A stretch of DNA of 64,000 nucleotides from Polyangiaceae bacterium (GCA_013361525.1 JABFXY010000169.1:1-64000), one strand, 5' to 3'. Counted from the stretch's first letter, positions 23,200 through 32,796 are shown. The notes: generated by a model from the letters alone, not told the origin. Numbers and translations are program-made.

Positions 23200-24855
23200 C
23201 TATCTCTCCACACGGCGACGCGCTTCCTTCACGGCCTCGTCAATCCACGTATCCCGCGTCTCGAACGTCGCGGGCGTCTCCCAATCGAGCTTCACCGGCG
23301 CTCCCTCGAGGGGGGCGCCGTGCCGCGGATAGGCCTCCCACGACAGGGCAATTCGAAAGCGACCGAGGTCGCGGCCGTCGGGAGCGACGAGGGCATAGCT
23401 ATGGCGGACGGTCGTAAACCCATGCGCGGGCTGTTGCCCGACGAGCGGCCCCATCTCGAACGCGGACCAATCGGCGACGAAAGAATCGCAGCTCGACGTG
23501 CAATCGGGGCCGGTGACCACGGCGACGGGCGCCTTCGTCACCTGCTCCGAGGGGCGGGGGCCGCGCGCCTCGCAGGTCCCGTCGGTCGCGAGCTTTCCGT
23601 CTTTGGGACACAAGAACGGCCACGACTCGACGGTTTTGCCGGCGGCGGCTGCAGTTTGGTAACGCTCGATCATCGTCGGGTCTCCGAATAGGAATTGCCG
23701 CACGTCGTCCTCCGGGAAATCGCGGGAGACCGTGACATGGACCTGCTGGTGGTCCCATGCCTTCTTCGCGAACCAACTCAAGAATACGAAAGGGTTGTTG
23801 CCGCCGCGGTTTTCGTGGAGATCGAGGACGACGGCGCGGGCTTTTTCGAGCTCACGCGCGAGGAGGTCGTGGTCGGCCTTCGCGGCGCGCACATCGTCGC
23901 TCGCCCCGTTGTATGGGTATCGAAACGAAAGGTATCGAACGAGTCGGGTATCACGCTTACCGGTGGTCGGGCGATAGACACATAGATTCGTTCCGACGGC
24001 CGAGAGCTCGAAACTCGAATAGAGAGGGTGTTTGTCGGCCCGGCATCCGATCGTGCTCATCGCCGGCGAATGGTCGAAGTTGATTTCGGTCGCGTCCTCC
24101 CATTTGCTCGGGTGCACGAACGTGAGCGATACGTCGTGCTCTTGGCCATTGCGACGAAGACGCAGCGTGCGCTTGTCGCCCTTCTGGACACGGGTCCACG
24201 GCAATCGCGCGGCGACGATCGTGTCCGCTCGTTCAGAGAGCGCGACGCGGTCGTTCAGCGAATTCGATGCAAATGGATTCGCGGCGAGCCAGTCTTCGAC
24301 GGACTGGCCGTCCACGGCGACGATTTCGTCGCCGATCGATATCTCTACAGCATTGTTCGCGAGGTCCGGGTCGAGGATGTCGGCGACGCGGACGATCGTA
24401 TCGGCACCGGACGTTTCGGCGAACAACTCGATGCCGAGGGCCAACCGAGTAGGGCGCAGGTCGGTCGGGGGAGACAAGTAGCAATGGCGATCGCCCAGGG
24501 CCGCCTGAAGCTGCGCGAGCGCGACGAGCGCATCCTCACGCGTTTTGACGCCCTCGAACACCTTTCGCAATCGCGCTTTGTCGCCGGGCCAGCGGGGCTT
24601 TTTGGCCTCTGCGAACACGTGATGCTTTTCGACTTTGGCGACGAGGTCGTCGAAGAGCTCGAGGTAGGTGGCTGGGACTCCATCCTTCGGCTTCGCGGGC
24701 GCGTCGGCCTTTGCAGGAGCGGCGCCGACTGGCGCCGGCCCGGAACGCGTGGGTGCGCTCGGGCTCTGTCGGCGAGCCTGCGAGCAACCGGAGCCGGCGA
24801 GGGAGAGCGATGCACCGAGGATGGTGACGATGACGGCGGGGAGCAGAGGCTTCAT
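23200..24855 (-). CDS. S41-type serine protease-like lipoprotein
   Basis: A 551-residue protein with a lipoprotein signal (lipobox AGSGC near residue 24) and a Pro/Ala-rich linker. A PDZ-like region ('LSDRADTIVAARLPW', 'IGDEIVAVDGQSVEDWL') leads to a C-terminal S41 domain. In the S41 part, 'KARAVVLDLHENRGGNNPFVFLSWFA' is the 'lDlR.N.GG' segment and 'VVTGPDCTSSCDSFVADW' is where the catalytic Ser lies ('G..t.SaaE'). Here the usual 'SAAE' is 'SCDS', so the nucleophile is present but the neighbourhood is altered, and activity is uncertain. Such C-terminal processing-type proteases act in the periplasm or on the outer membrane. Confidence 0.78.
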   Translation of the reverse strand: MKPLLPAVIVTILGASLSLAGSGCSQARRQSPSAPTRSGPAPVGAAPAKADAPAKPKDGVPATYLELFDDLVAKVEKHHVFAEAKKPRWPGDKARLRKVFEGVKTREDALVALAQLQAALGDRHCYLSPPTDLRPTRLALGIELFAETSGADTIVRVADILDPDLANNAVEISIGDEIVAVDGQSVEDWLAANPFASNSLNDRVALSERADTIVAARLPWTRVQKGDKRTLRLRRNGQEHDVSLTFVHPSKWEDATEINFDHSPAMSTIGCRADKHPLYSSFELSAVGTNLCVYRPTTGKRDTRLVRYLSFRYPYNGASDDVRAAKADHDLLARELEKARAVVLDLHENRGGNNPFVFLSWFAKKAWDHQQVHVTVSRDFPEDDVRQFLFGDPTMIERYQTAAAAGKTVESWPFLCPKDGKLATDGTCEARGPRPSEQVTKAPVAVVTGPDCTSSCDSFVADWSAFEMGPLVGQQPAHGFTTVRHSYALVAPDGRDLGRFRIALSWEAYPRHGAPLEGAPVKLDWETPATFETRDTWIDEAVKEARRRVER

Positions 24856-25001
24856 CGCGAGCCATGGTGTGCGCGGGTGGTCATCGCAGTTTCCTCGCCG
24901 TGTCATGGTTCGGTCACCACTGCGCTCGGCGCGGTCGGGGCAGCTCTTCGAATAAGTCCAAATAACCGGCGTTCTGGCCGCGACCGACGCACCGTCAGGG
25001 G

Positions 25002-26120
25002 ATGACGCTTCGTTTTCTTCGCTCGCTCGTGCTCGCGGCCGGCTCCGTGGCCGTGTTCGGTTGTGGTCCTTCCATCGTCGACGTCGATGACGACGATGGC
25101 GGCGGAGAGGGCCCCGAGCCGACGGCGAAGCCCCCGTGCCCCGGCCAACCGCCCCTCGCCCCGGAGCACGTGACCGCGCACTTTCTCTTCGACCACGCGT
25201 TGCAGGCGTCGTGGAAAGACGACGAAGCGGAATGGTTCGCGGTGTTCGAGGTCCACGAGGACCAATGGGCGACGCGCGCGGCAGAGCGTCCGGATCTGTC
25301 TTCGTACGTCGGCGACGTGCGCATCGACGATCGCTATTACGCCGACATCAAGGACCAGCGCCTCCAGATCTTCGATGCGGCGGACCCGCTCGTCCCCGTC
25401 GAGGTGACGAGCCTCGCGCTCGGGGGGGTCATCGATGCGTACGGATATGAAGACGGCTATCTGTACACGTGTTTTCGGCCCGTCGGGCCGAGCGAGTCGC
25501 GCCCCCATCGAATCGACCTTCGCGATCCGCAGAACCCGGGTAAGCCCGAGCTGGTCGCCGATCGTCCGTGCGTCGAGACGGACAACGCGATCGAGATTGC
25601 GGGGTCGGTCCTGATCGACCGGAGGCTTTCGGATGTCGCCTTGTACGATCTGACGAACGACGCCGCCGTGATTGCCAATCACGGCTGGGCGCCCGACGGG
25701 GTTCACGCCTACGGCTACGCAACGAGCGTCCACAGTGACGGTGACGTCACCGTGGTTCAGCTCGAAAATGAGGACTACGTGTTCCTCTATTATCGTTCGG
25801 GGCAAGTGGTCTATTCGTCATTCGGTGTCGGCGCCTATGCGCTCCTCGATGTCGACGACGGTATTGCGTATGTTCTCGCGAGCCGCGACGACGGCCAACA
25901 CGTCATCGGGTTCGATGTGCGCGACTCGGAGAAGGGGGCCGTCGAGGTATCGGACGCCGTCCTCGAGGCCGCGGAAGGTGATTGGATTCAGCTCGTAGCG
26001 CGTGATCGCGGCCGACTCTTCCTATCGTCGTTCGACAACCATTGGCTCGTCCCGGCGCAGACGACGGGGACCGTGCCGCCATTTCGATTTTATTCGGAGA
26101 CGGATCAATGCCCTTATTGA
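25002..26120 (+). CDS. LVIVD-repeat/propeller-like lipoprotein
   Basis: A 372-residue lipoprotein (signal MTLRFLRSLVLAAGSVAVFGC, Cys21; acidic Asp-rich linker). The mature part repeats 'GdVriddRYYADIKDQRLQIFDAADPLVPVEVTSL' and 'DGYLYTCFRP...RIDLRDPQNPGKPELV'-type units, about 40 residues each. This is the pattern of LVIVD repeats of beta-propellers ('l.v.D.sdP..p..v'). Such proteins usually bind partners at the cell surface. The ATG follows CAGGGG with very short spacing. Its stop lies 15 bp from that of the convergent ATPase gene. Confidence 0.75.
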   Translation: MTLRFLRSLVLAAGSVAVFGCGPSIVDVDDDDGGGEGPEPTAKPPCPGQPPLAPEHVTAHFLFDHALQASWKDDEAEWFAVFEVHEDQWATRAAERPDLSSYVGDVRIDDRYYADIKDQRLQIFDAADPLVPVEVTSLALGGVIDAYGYEDGYLYTCFRPVGPSESRPHRIDLRDPQNPGKPELVADRPCVETDNAIEIAGSVLIDRRLSDVALYDLTNDAAVIANHGWAPDGVHAYGYATSVHSDGDVTVVQLENEDYVFLYYRSGQVVYSSFGVGAYALLDVDDGIAYVLASRDDGQHVIGFDVRDSEKGAVEVSDAVLEAAEGDWIQLVARDRGRLFLSSFDNHWLVPAQTTGTVPPFRFYSETDQCPY

Positions 26121-26134
26121 GCGAGTCGCGGGGC

Positions 26135-28726
26135 TCAGAGCTCGCGCACGCGCAGAACGAACAAGGAGGGGTCCAGAAAGAGGCCGTGTTCGTCGCTTTT
26201 CAGCCACGGGCCGAGCCCCGCCTTGCGAATGAACGAGAGCGTGACGTTCACCCGGTTGTCGACCGCCGCCGGTGCGGCGCGTTCGCCCGGCCAGCCGGTC
26301 GCGAAAAGATCGGATTGAGACAGGCCGCCTCTATCCCGTCGCTCGAGCGCGTCGACGAGAGCTGCGACGATGAGGCGGGCGGACCTGCGCGCCTCGAGGT
26401 CGACGAGGTCGCCGTCGCCGATACGAAATCGCCGCGCACCGTCGGTGACATAGAGGATGCGGCTCTCTTTGCGAGCGGTGAGCAAGGGCGAAAGGCGAGC
26501 CGCGAGGATGCGCAATGCGGTGCGCGCGTCGTCGGATACGTCGGCGACTGAATGGCGCCCCGCCTCACAGCGTACGACCGTCGCCACACGCTGCCTGATG
26601 TCCTCGAGCGCGCTATTGGTGCCTTCATTGCGACGAACTCGCTCGAGCGCGATGAATGCACCGGCGAGCTCCAGAAGCACGAACGCGATCCGATCGTCGG
26701 ATTCGGACAAAGTCTTGCGCGCCTGGTCGAGGACGGCGCGAGCTTCTGCGCCACGATCGGCGTCGGCGAGCGCCGCGACGAGCCTCCCGGCAGCGATGGC
26801 TTGGGAGCGCTTGTCGCCGAGGTCCTGGAGGGGTCGTGCGGCGCGTTCGAGATCGACAATGGCGGCTTCCAGCGAGCCCTCCTCGTGCGAAAGCGCGCCC
26901 AGGTGCCCGATGGCCAAGGAGAGCAGCCGCGGATCTCCTTGCGCTTCGAGCGCGATGTGTGCGCGCTCGAAGCGGGCGCGCGCCGCTGCGAAATGTCCGA
27001 GCTCCTGATCGATCAAGCCGAGATTGCCGTGCAGGACAGCGGCGAGCCTGCTCGCGCCGATGAGCTCCAGCGTCTCGATCGCCTGGGTATAGCCGCGCCG
27101 CGCTCCGTCGAAGTCGCGCGCATCGTGCGCAACCGCCGCGAGGTTTCCGCGAGCGCGCGCGGCACCGAGACGATCGCCCGCCGCATCGGACACGGCGACC
27201 GCCTCTTCGTAGCAAGCGGAGGCGACGGTGAGGTCGCGGAGGGTCAATGCGGCGGTCCCCCGTGCGAGAAGCGCCTCGGCGAGCGCGCCGGGCGGACCCG
27301 ACGCGCGCAAGATGCCGACGGCGTCCTCGAGATCACGCATGGCTTCGGCGTGGCGCCCTGCCATTGCGTGCGCGCGACCGCGCGCCGAGCGGACGAATGC
27401 GACGAGCTCCGATGTTATGGCGCCGCCCGCTTCATTCGAATTCGCTACCGTGGACGTGATTGCGCGATCGAGGAGCGGCACGTGCAGCCCGAACGGCCCT
27501 GATCGGGTAACGATTGCGTCGAGCGCCCGGAGCAGCTCCAGCGCGTGTTCGACCTTGCTACGGTCGAGCGCAGTGCGAGCCGCGGTCATGAGGTTGTCTC
27601 GGTCCGAAAGGGGCGGGGGCGATCCGCTCCTGGTGAGCGCGAGAAACACCTGCATGTGAGCAACCTCGACGTCGGCATCGAGATCGGCCGCGCGCTCTGC
27701 AGCGAATGCGCGCACGCTCTCGGACATCGCGAGCCGGCCGTCGCCTGCGCCGCGCAGAAGGGATTTGTCCCGAAGGTCCTGAACCAGGTCGATGGGCAGC
27801 GTGGCTCGCTGTCGCGAAGACGGCTCGAGTGCGGCGTGAACGACCGCGCACGCCGCATCGATCGCAAAGCTGCCTCGAAACACCGCCATTGCGGTGAGCG
27901 CGCGTTGGTGTTGCTGGGTCAGGAGCTCCCAAGACCACAAGATCGCTCCTCTCGCGCTCGCTTGTCGCTCCGGCGCGCCGCGTGCGCCACGCCCGAGCAA
28001 ATCGAGTCGAGCCGGAAGCCTCTCCGCGACGGCGCGCAATCCGAGCGAGCCCATCCTCCCAGCGGCGAGCTCGATTGCGAGCGGAACCCCTTCGAGCTCG
28101 CGCACGATCTCGAACAAGACCGGGATGTCGTCCGGCGAAAGAGAGGCCGGGTCCGTCCAACGACCGCCGGCGCGCGCCAATAAGAGCCGCGTTGCATCGG
28201 CTTCCAGTACGTCCGCGCTCGATTTGGGCAATGCGAGCGGCTCGAGCTCGAACGTTGCTTCACCCGCGAGATCGAGCCGCTCACGCGATGTGACGAGCCA
28301 ATGTGTCGGCGAGCTCGACGCCATGATGCGAATCAATGCCGGGGCGAGCGCGGCGCCGATTTGCTCCACGTTGTCGAGCACCACCAGGGCAATGCCGGCA
28401 TCACGAACGGCGGTGCCGATCGCTTCCGGGAGGCGGTCGCCGGGGCGAGCGATCCGTGTTGCAGCGATGCCGAGCTCGTGGCCGATGACGCTCAAAACGA
28501 GGGCGCCGTCACGCACGCGGCTGAGGTCGACGAACGTCGCCTTCTTTCCGTCGTCGAGTGCTCGGCGAACGATATGGCTCGCGACCCGCGTCTTACCGAT
28601 GCCCGCCGGTCCCCATAGCGTGACGAGCGGGCGACTGGCGACGAGGGCTTCGATGCGACGTACGACGTCGTCCCGACCAATCAGCGGATCGAAATGGCTG
28701 ACCGGCGGGGGCGCAACGCGGCTCAC
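26135..28726 (-). CDS. Large regulatory ATPase (AAA/NB-ARC-like, TPR-type region, winged-helix C-terminus)
   Basis: An 863-residue protein. The N-terminal P-loop NTPase has Walker A 'LWGPAGIGKTRVASHIVRR' at about residues 38-56, Walker B-like 'IALVVLDNVEQIG' and 'THWLVTSRERL'. Helical repeats fill about residues 380-700 ('AIGHLGALSHEEGSLEAAIVDLERAARPLQDLGDK' is a TPR-type unit). The last 110 residues ('SQSDLFATGWPGERAAPAAVDNRVNVTLSFIRKAGLGPWL') resemble the winged helix of SARP/AfsR-type activators placed at the C-terminus. It starts at GTG 28726, nine bases after the upstream lipoprotein stop, so the two are probably co-transcribed. A signalling or transcription-activating role is inferred. 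Confidence 0.82.
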   Translation of the reverse strand: MSRVAPPPVSHFDPLIGRDDVVRRIEALVASRPLVTLWGPAGIGKTRVASHIVRRALDDGKKATFVDLSRVRDGALVLSVIGHELGIAATRIARPGDRLPEAIGTAVRDAGIALVVLDNVEQIGAALAPALIRIMASSSPTHWLVTSRERLDLAGEATFELEPLALPKSSADVLEADATRLLLARAGGRWTDPASLSPDDIPVLFEIVRELEGVPLAIELAAGRMGSLGLRAVAERLPARLDLLGRGARGAPERQASARGAILWSWELLTQQHQRALTAMAVFRGSFAIDAACAVVHAALEPSSRQRATLPIDLVQDLRDKSLLRGAGDGRLAMSESVRAFAAERAADLDADVEVAHMQVFLALTRSGSPPPLSDRDNLMTAARTALDRSKVEHALELLRALDAIVTRSGPFGLHVPLLDRAITSTVANSNEAGGAITSELVAFVRSARGRAHAMAGRHAEAMRDLEDAVGILRASGPPGALAEALLARGTAALTLRDLTVASACYEEAVAVSDAAGDRLGAARARGNLAAVAHDARDFDGARRGYTQAIETLELIGASRLAAVLHGNLGLIDQELGHFAAARARFERAHIALEAQGDPRLLSLAIGHLGALSHEEGSLEAAIVDLERAARPLQDLGDKRSQAIAAGRLVAALADADRGAEARAVLDQARKTLSESDDRIAFVLLELAGAFIALERVRRNEGTNSALEDIRQRVATVVRCEAGRHSVADVSDDARTALRILAARLSPLLTARKESRILYVTDGARRFRIGDGDLVDLEARRSARLIVAALVDALERRDRGGLSQSDLFATGWPGERAAPAAVDNRVNVTLSFIRKAGLGPWLKSDEHGLFLDPSLFVLRVREL

Positions 28727-28735
28727 GCCGTCCGC

Positions 28736-29317
28736 CTATTGAATGCGCCGCACGACGAGCTCTTTCGCGGGGACGAGACCGTCGATGCGAACCTCGAAGG
28801 CTCCTGCCTCGAGCTCGAGCGGAAGGATGGGCGTCACTTGGAGGCGTTGGCCTTGCTCGTTGCACCAAGCGCCCTGAACGAACGGCGATTCGTCTCCGTC
28901 GTCCACGACCACGACGCCCGTGGAACATCCTGAATCGACGCCGACGTACAGACCCGAATCGTCGCCGACCACGGGTGCAGCAGACCACGGCACCTCTTCC
29001 CCGGCGGCGTCGACGAAGGTTCCTTCGGCGCCCTCGTCGGTCACGCGACCCTCGAGGTGGACGCCGTCTCGATCGAGCGAAAACGTGCCGCTCGGATCCA
29101 GCGCCCCGTCGAGCCAGCGCGTGTGATCGACCAGGTTCTCCTGGCCGCCGCAGGTGTAGGCGACGACGGACCCGTTTTCGATCGCAATGGCGATCGCGAT
29201 CGGCCCGCGGTTGGTGGTGGTTTGGGTGACGTACACACCCTGCTCCGGCGGACGGTCCGGCAGCTGCGGATCCGCGCAAGCCACGCCCAGCACGCAGAGC
29301 GCGACAGAAGCAGCCAT
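28736..29317 (-). CDS. Hypothetical lipoprotein upstream of the ATPase
   Basis: A 193-residue protein with a short lipoprotein signal (MAASVALCVLGVAC, lipobox LGVAC) and a mature beta-rich part containing three further Cys. I see no catalytic motif ('DPSGTFSLDRDGVHLEGRVTDEGAEGTF' is a typical beta-sandwich-like stretch). It lies nine bases upstream of the ATPase, and the pair may be a surface sensor and its cytoplasmic regulator, but nothing in the sequence shows contact. ATG 29317 gives the signal; a longer frame lacks one. Confidence 0.68.
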   Translation of the reverse strand: MAASVALCVLGVACADPQLPDRPPEQGVYVTQTTTNRGPIAIAIAIENGSVVAYTCGGQENLVDHTRWLDGALDPSGTFSLDRDGVHLEGRVTDEGAEGTFVDAAGEEVPWSAAPVVGDDSGLYVGVDSGCSTGVVVVDDGDESPFVQGAWCNEQGQRLQVTPILPLELEAGAFEVRIDGLVPAKELVVRRIQ

Positions 29318-29406
29318 CCAGGGAAGTCTCGGTAGCGACCCCACGCGCTGGTCAAGGTAGCACGGCGTGCAGGCGGCATCACCGTCGAGCTGGGCGCGAC
29401 AAACAA

Positions 29407-30261
29407 TCAGATCCCGGTCATGCGCGGGCCAGCCCCGAACGTGAGCCCGACCTCGAGCGCGACGCCGATCGACGGGTGCGGCAACGTCGGACCCTCGAAG
29501 TCTTGTATGCCGTCGACGGAGTACGCGGTCTGCTCGACGACGAAGGAATATGTGGGCCGCAAATTGAAAAAGCCGACCGAGTCGGCGCCCGAGTCGGATA
29601 GGTGACCCGCCACGCCGATGACGAGGCCTGGCCGCACGAGCATCGCGTCGGCGTGCATGCAGGTGCTGTCCCCAGGCGCGGCGAGGACTTGCCTGAAGGT
29701 GGGTGCAGCCTCTTCGACGGGTCGGGGATCGCCCGCGACGCAAAACGAGCTTCGTGTCCAGCCGACCCCGAAGCTCGGGCCGACGGTGAGGATGGCTGCT
29801 CGAAAGAGGTCATAGGAGAGCTCGCCGAAGACGGAGCCCGCGAGGAGGCTGGTGCGCGGATCTCCCCCGCTGTCACGAACGTCGAAGAGCAGGCCACCGA
29901 CGAGCGACAGCTCGAATCCCTCGAAGTACGCGTGCACACGTGTGCCCAGATCGCCGACGACTGGAATCAGCTCGGGGCGCCCGAACCGTATGAGCTCGTC
30001 GTCCCAATCGGAGTCGATGCCGTCGACTGCAAAGTAGAACGAGAACCCGAGGCCGAACGATGGGCCGGGGATGTCCCAGAGGTTCGCGGATTGCGGCGGG
30101 ACGCCGTCACCAGACATCGGTTTCGTCGTCGGATCCGCTTCGCTCACCGGCTCATCGGTGCGCGCATCCTCCGCACTTGCGTCGTCTGCGTATGCAGTGC
30201 CGGACCAGACGACCATGCCGAACATGCTGCAAGCGACGGCTCCGAGACGTTTCGTGGGCAC
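29407..30261 (-). CDS. Exported hypothetical protein with outer-membrane-type pattern
   Basis: A 284-residue protein from GTG 30261 with a cleavable signal (MPTKRLGAVACSMFGMVVWSGTAYA). The mature part begins with an acidic Pro/Asp linker, then has alternating strands ('SFGLGFSFYFAVDGIDSDW', 'ELSLVGGLLFDVRD', 'GSVFGELSYDLFRAAILTVGPSFGVGW'). It ends 'VALEVGLTFGAGPRMTGI'. The strand pattern suggests a small outer membrane barrel; the last residue is not the canonical Phe. No specific family is recognised. It is 49 bp upstream of the DUF922 gene's stop. Confidence 0.68.
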   Translation of the reverse strand: MPTKRLGAVACSMFGMVVWSGTAYADDASAEDARTDEPVSEADPTTKPMSGDGVPPQSANLWDIPGPSFGLGFSFYFAVDGIDSDWDDELIRFGRPELIPVVGDLGTRVHAYFEGFELSLVGGLLFDVRDSGGDPRTSLLAGSVFGELSYDLFRAAILTVGPSFGVGWTRSSFCVAGDPRPVEEAAPTFRQVLAAPGDSTCMHADAMLVRPGLVIGVAGHLSDSGADSVGFFNLRPTYSFVVEQTAYSVDGIQDFEGPTLPHPSIGVALEVGLTFGAGPRMTGI

Positions 30262-30310
30262 GATGCTCGACGTCTATCATCATCGCAGTCGGTGCCACTA
30301 GACCCGGGCA

Positions 30311-31189
30311 CTACAGGCGCACGCCCTGCAGAATGCCGTGGTTCGTCCTGGCGTCGTATTCGACATCCTTCTGCGCATATTTGTCGATGATTGCTCGAGC
30401 CTCGAGGTCCGCCGTGAAGCGCAGCTCGCGGCAGTTCGAACGCGACCCGAGCTCGTCGAGCTCCCGCTTGATCTCGTGTCCGGCGGCGATGCCGTTGTCG
30501 CCGTGCCCTTGCTCGTGCTTTTCGAGCGCGGTGTAGTAGCCGTTCCAACGCTGGATCGTGAATGTCTGCGCTTCGGGCGGGGCCGACCATTGAGGCATCG
30601 TGTAGTCGATCGTGACGTCGACTTCGGTCGAATCAGATCCGCAATCGTACTTCCAGCGGACATCCCAATCCGTCGTCGCATCCCATCGCCGTCCGAGCGC
30701 GTCTTGTGGCCCAACCGTCATCAGCTGGGAGTGCAATTGCCCAATGGTGGAGCCCTGGATTGCATAGTGTTTCGTGTGGGTCCAAATGCGGACCTTCGGC
30801 GGCGCCGGGGGCGCCTCGATCGTGGGCTCCGCGGTGCTCGCGGTCGGTGGCGGAGCGGGCGCCGGCGGCTCTGTCGGCACAGCTGGAGGGATCGCGGCCG
30901 CCGCGGGCTCATCCTCGTTGGATGCCGGTGGGCTCTCGGCGGAGGCCGTTGCACTTGGCTCGCTCTCGTCGGCGTCGGCGTCGGCCTCGGGGCGGGCGGT
31001 AGGCCAGGCGAAAGGCGACTCATGTCGTGACGCGAGCAACCAGATCGCTGCTGCACCGCCAATCACGAGCGTGAGAAACCCGCCGACGATGATCCCGGCG
31101 AAAAACGAGCAGCACCCGAGCCCCTGTTTCGGCTGTTGCGCGCGCTGCAAGTGGTTGTAGTGGCTGGCCCAGGCTTGATTGGTTGGCAT
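30311..31189 (-). CDS. DUF922-type putative Zn-dependent membrane protease
   Basis: A 292-residue protein: one transmembrane helix (about residues 27-50), a Pro/Ala/Glu-rich linker (about 60-125) and a soluble domain. This contains 'KHEQGHGDNG', an HExxH-type zinc site (His-Glu-Gln-Gly-His), as in DUF922 'predicted secreted Zn-dependent proteases'. The preceding 'TVEVDVTIDYTMPQW'-type strands and the DCxxD pattern ('KYDCGSD', 'SNCREL') are also typical. Substrate unknown; the domain faces outside if the helix is a signal anchor. A GTG at 31213 is an alternative start. ATG 31189 has GGGGAGG directly adjacent, unusually close. Confidence 0.75.
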   Translation of the reverse strand: MPTNQAWASHYNHLQRAQQPKQGLGCCSFFAGIIVGGFLTLVIGGAAAIWLLASRHESPFAWPTARPEADADADESEPSATASAESPPASNEDEPAAAAIPPAVPTEPPAPAPPPTASTAEPTIEAPPAPPKVRIWTHTKHYAIQGSTIGQLHSQLMTVGPQDALGRRWDATTDWDVRWKYDCGSDSTEVDVTIDYTMPQWSAPPEAQTFTIQRWNGYYTALEKHEQGHGDNGIAAGHEIKRELDELGSRSNCRELRFTADLEARAIIDKYAQKDVEYDARTNHGILQGVRL

Positions 31190-31265
31190 CCTCCCCGATC
31201 CGTACGGAGGCACGCCGAGGTTCCATCGCGGGCGCTTCGACAGACCGAGATGGGGATCTTCGCGT

Positions 31266-31301
31266 CAAAAACGCATGGTAAATCTACTGTTTACCATGCG
31301 T
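31266..31301 (-). terminator. Perfect 12-bp inverted repeat with oligo-T on the minus strand
   Basis: Arms ACGCATGGTAAA (31271-31282) and TTTACCATGCGT (31290-31301) flank a seven-base loop with no mismatch. On the minus strand the stem is followed by a run of T (TTTT after the last T of the stem), so it could end the MATE transcript 80 bp beyond its stop. It also lies 77 bp before the DUF922 start, where an operator would be equally reasonable. Confidence 0.55.
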
Positions 31302-31380
31302 ATTTGGGGCTATCGCGCCTGCGCACGCGGAACGGAGCTCGAGCGGGGCAGGGCGCCAGGCCCGCCCTCTGCTCGAGGGG

Positions 31381-32796
31381 TCATACTTTGATGACTTTCC
31401 AAACCCCGCTTCGGAATCGCAGCACCATCGCAATGGCGAGGCCGAAGATGTAGGTCGCGGCCGCGCCGAAGATGCCGACGATGCCGAGGTCGAACGTGAC
31501 GCCAAGCAGGTACGCGAGCGGGACGAGACAGATGAAGTGGAGCGCCAGCTCGACGATCATCACGAACAGGGTGTCGCCCGCGCCGAAGAGAGCTTGCGTG
31601 AGGATCATGCCGACCGCGATGACCGGCGTCATGAGGCCCATGATGATGAGCGGTCCGTATGCCGTCTGCTGGACGGGAATGCTCTCCTTCGCGATGAGCT
31701 GAAGGATGGGTCCGGCCGCGAGCGCTTCGATGATCCCGACGACGCCGAAAATGACGAGGCCGAGGCGGATGCTGGCCCAGCCGAAGCGAGAGGCTTTCGC
31801 GGGGTCCTTCTCTCCGAGGGATTGCGAGACGAGGGTTGCCGTCGCGGTGCCGAACGCCAGGCACGCCGTGAAGGTGAGCTTGAGCACGCCGACGATGTTG
31901 GAGGTGGCGGCGGCGTTGACCGCCTCGCCGTTCGGGGTCGGGTGGAGCGTGTCGAGGCGACCGGCAATCCACGCGAAGAGCGCGAAGCCCGTCATGACGG
32001 CGATCGTCGCGATGCCGCCGGGGATCGAGAGCTTCAGCAGATTCTTGAGGATCTGCGGGTCGAATTTGCGGCGGTCGAAGGGCTGGAACATGCGCCGGTA
32101 TTCGGGCTTCAGCGCATAACCAATCATCACGGCGAGGCCGAGGTACGTCGACACGACGCCCGCGAGCCCGGCGCCGGCCATCCCCATCCGCGGGAATCCC
32201 AGGTTGCCGAAGATGAGAAGGATGCAGAGCGCGACGTTGACGACGTTCATCACCACCGCCGAGACGAGGTGGACGTGTGTCTTGCCGATGCCGTCGAAGA
32301 ACGCCTTGAACGCCGCGGTGCAAGCCATGCTGAGCACGCCCCACACGCGGAAGCCGAGGTAGGACGTCGCGGCAGCGCGGACGTCGGGGCTCGAGATGAT
32401 GGATCCGACGAGGAGCGGAATCAGGAAAAACGCGGCGAGGGAGAACAGCGTCCCGCCGAGGAGGGTGAAGACGAACGCGTTGAAGACGACCGCGCCGGCC
32501 GCCTTGTTGTCACCTTCGGCGAAGCGCCGCGCGGTCATCGACTGGGTGCCGACCGAGACCGCGGAGAGTGAGCCGCCGAACGCCCACAGCACGATGAGGG
32601 ATGGCATGAGCGCCGCCTGCGCGTTCGACCCCTCTGCGTTCGGCAACATGCCGAAGAAGACCAGGTCGATCTCGTTCACCGCGCTCTGCGTGAGCATCGC
32701 GACGAGCGTCGGCAGGGCTAGGCGCGTGATGGCTCGGAACGGTGGCCCCGACGTGACGACGTTCGTGGTGGGATGCACCGCAGCGATTTCAGCCAT
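31381..32796 (-). CDS. MATE family multidrug/toxin efflux transporter
   Basis: A 471-residue, twelve-helix membrane protein of the MATE family. The N-terminal segment ('LALPTLVAMLTQSAVNEIDLVFFGML') is typical, and the two halves are related in hydrophobic pattern, with the charged loop 'DRRKFDPQILKNLLKLSIPGGI' at the half boundary. MATE proteins export cationic drugs or metabolites in exchange for Na+ or H+. It is divergent from the Ser/Thr kinase (about 200 bp between starts). No regulator neighbour is visible. Confidence 0.92.
   Translation of the reverse strand: MAEIAAVHPTTNVVTSGPPFRAITRLALPTLVAMLTQSAVNEIDLVFFGMLPNAEGSNAQAALMPSLIVLWAFGGSLSAVSVGTQSMTARRFAEGDNKAAGAVVFNAFVFTLLGGTLFSLAAFFLIPLLVGSIISSPDVRAAATSYLGFRVWGVLSMACTAAFKAFFDGIGKTHVHLVSAVVMNVVNVALCILLIFGNLGFPRMGMAGAGLAGVVSTYLGLAVMIGYALKPEYRRMFQPFDRRKFDPQILKNLLKLSIPGGIATIAVMTGFALFAWIAGRLDTLHPTPNGEAVNAAATSNIVGVLKLTFTACLAFGTATATLVSQSLGEKDPAKASRFGWASIRLGLVIFGVVGIIEALAAGPILQLIAKESIPVQQTAYGPLIIMGLMTPVIAVGMILTQALFGAGDTLFVMIVELALHFICLVPLAYLLGVTFDLGIVGIFGAAATYIFGLAIAMVLRFRSGVWKVIKV

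Noticed and set aside
24886..24905. TGGT-N6-ACCA-like match resembling a GntR/FadR site
   Set aside because: Only four bases per arm and no regulator next to it; expected by chance at this length.
31537..32571. Plus-strand 344-residue frame opposite the MATE exporter
   Set aside because: Composition (Glu/Asp/Arg-rich) is the complement of membrane codons, and MATE reading is clear.
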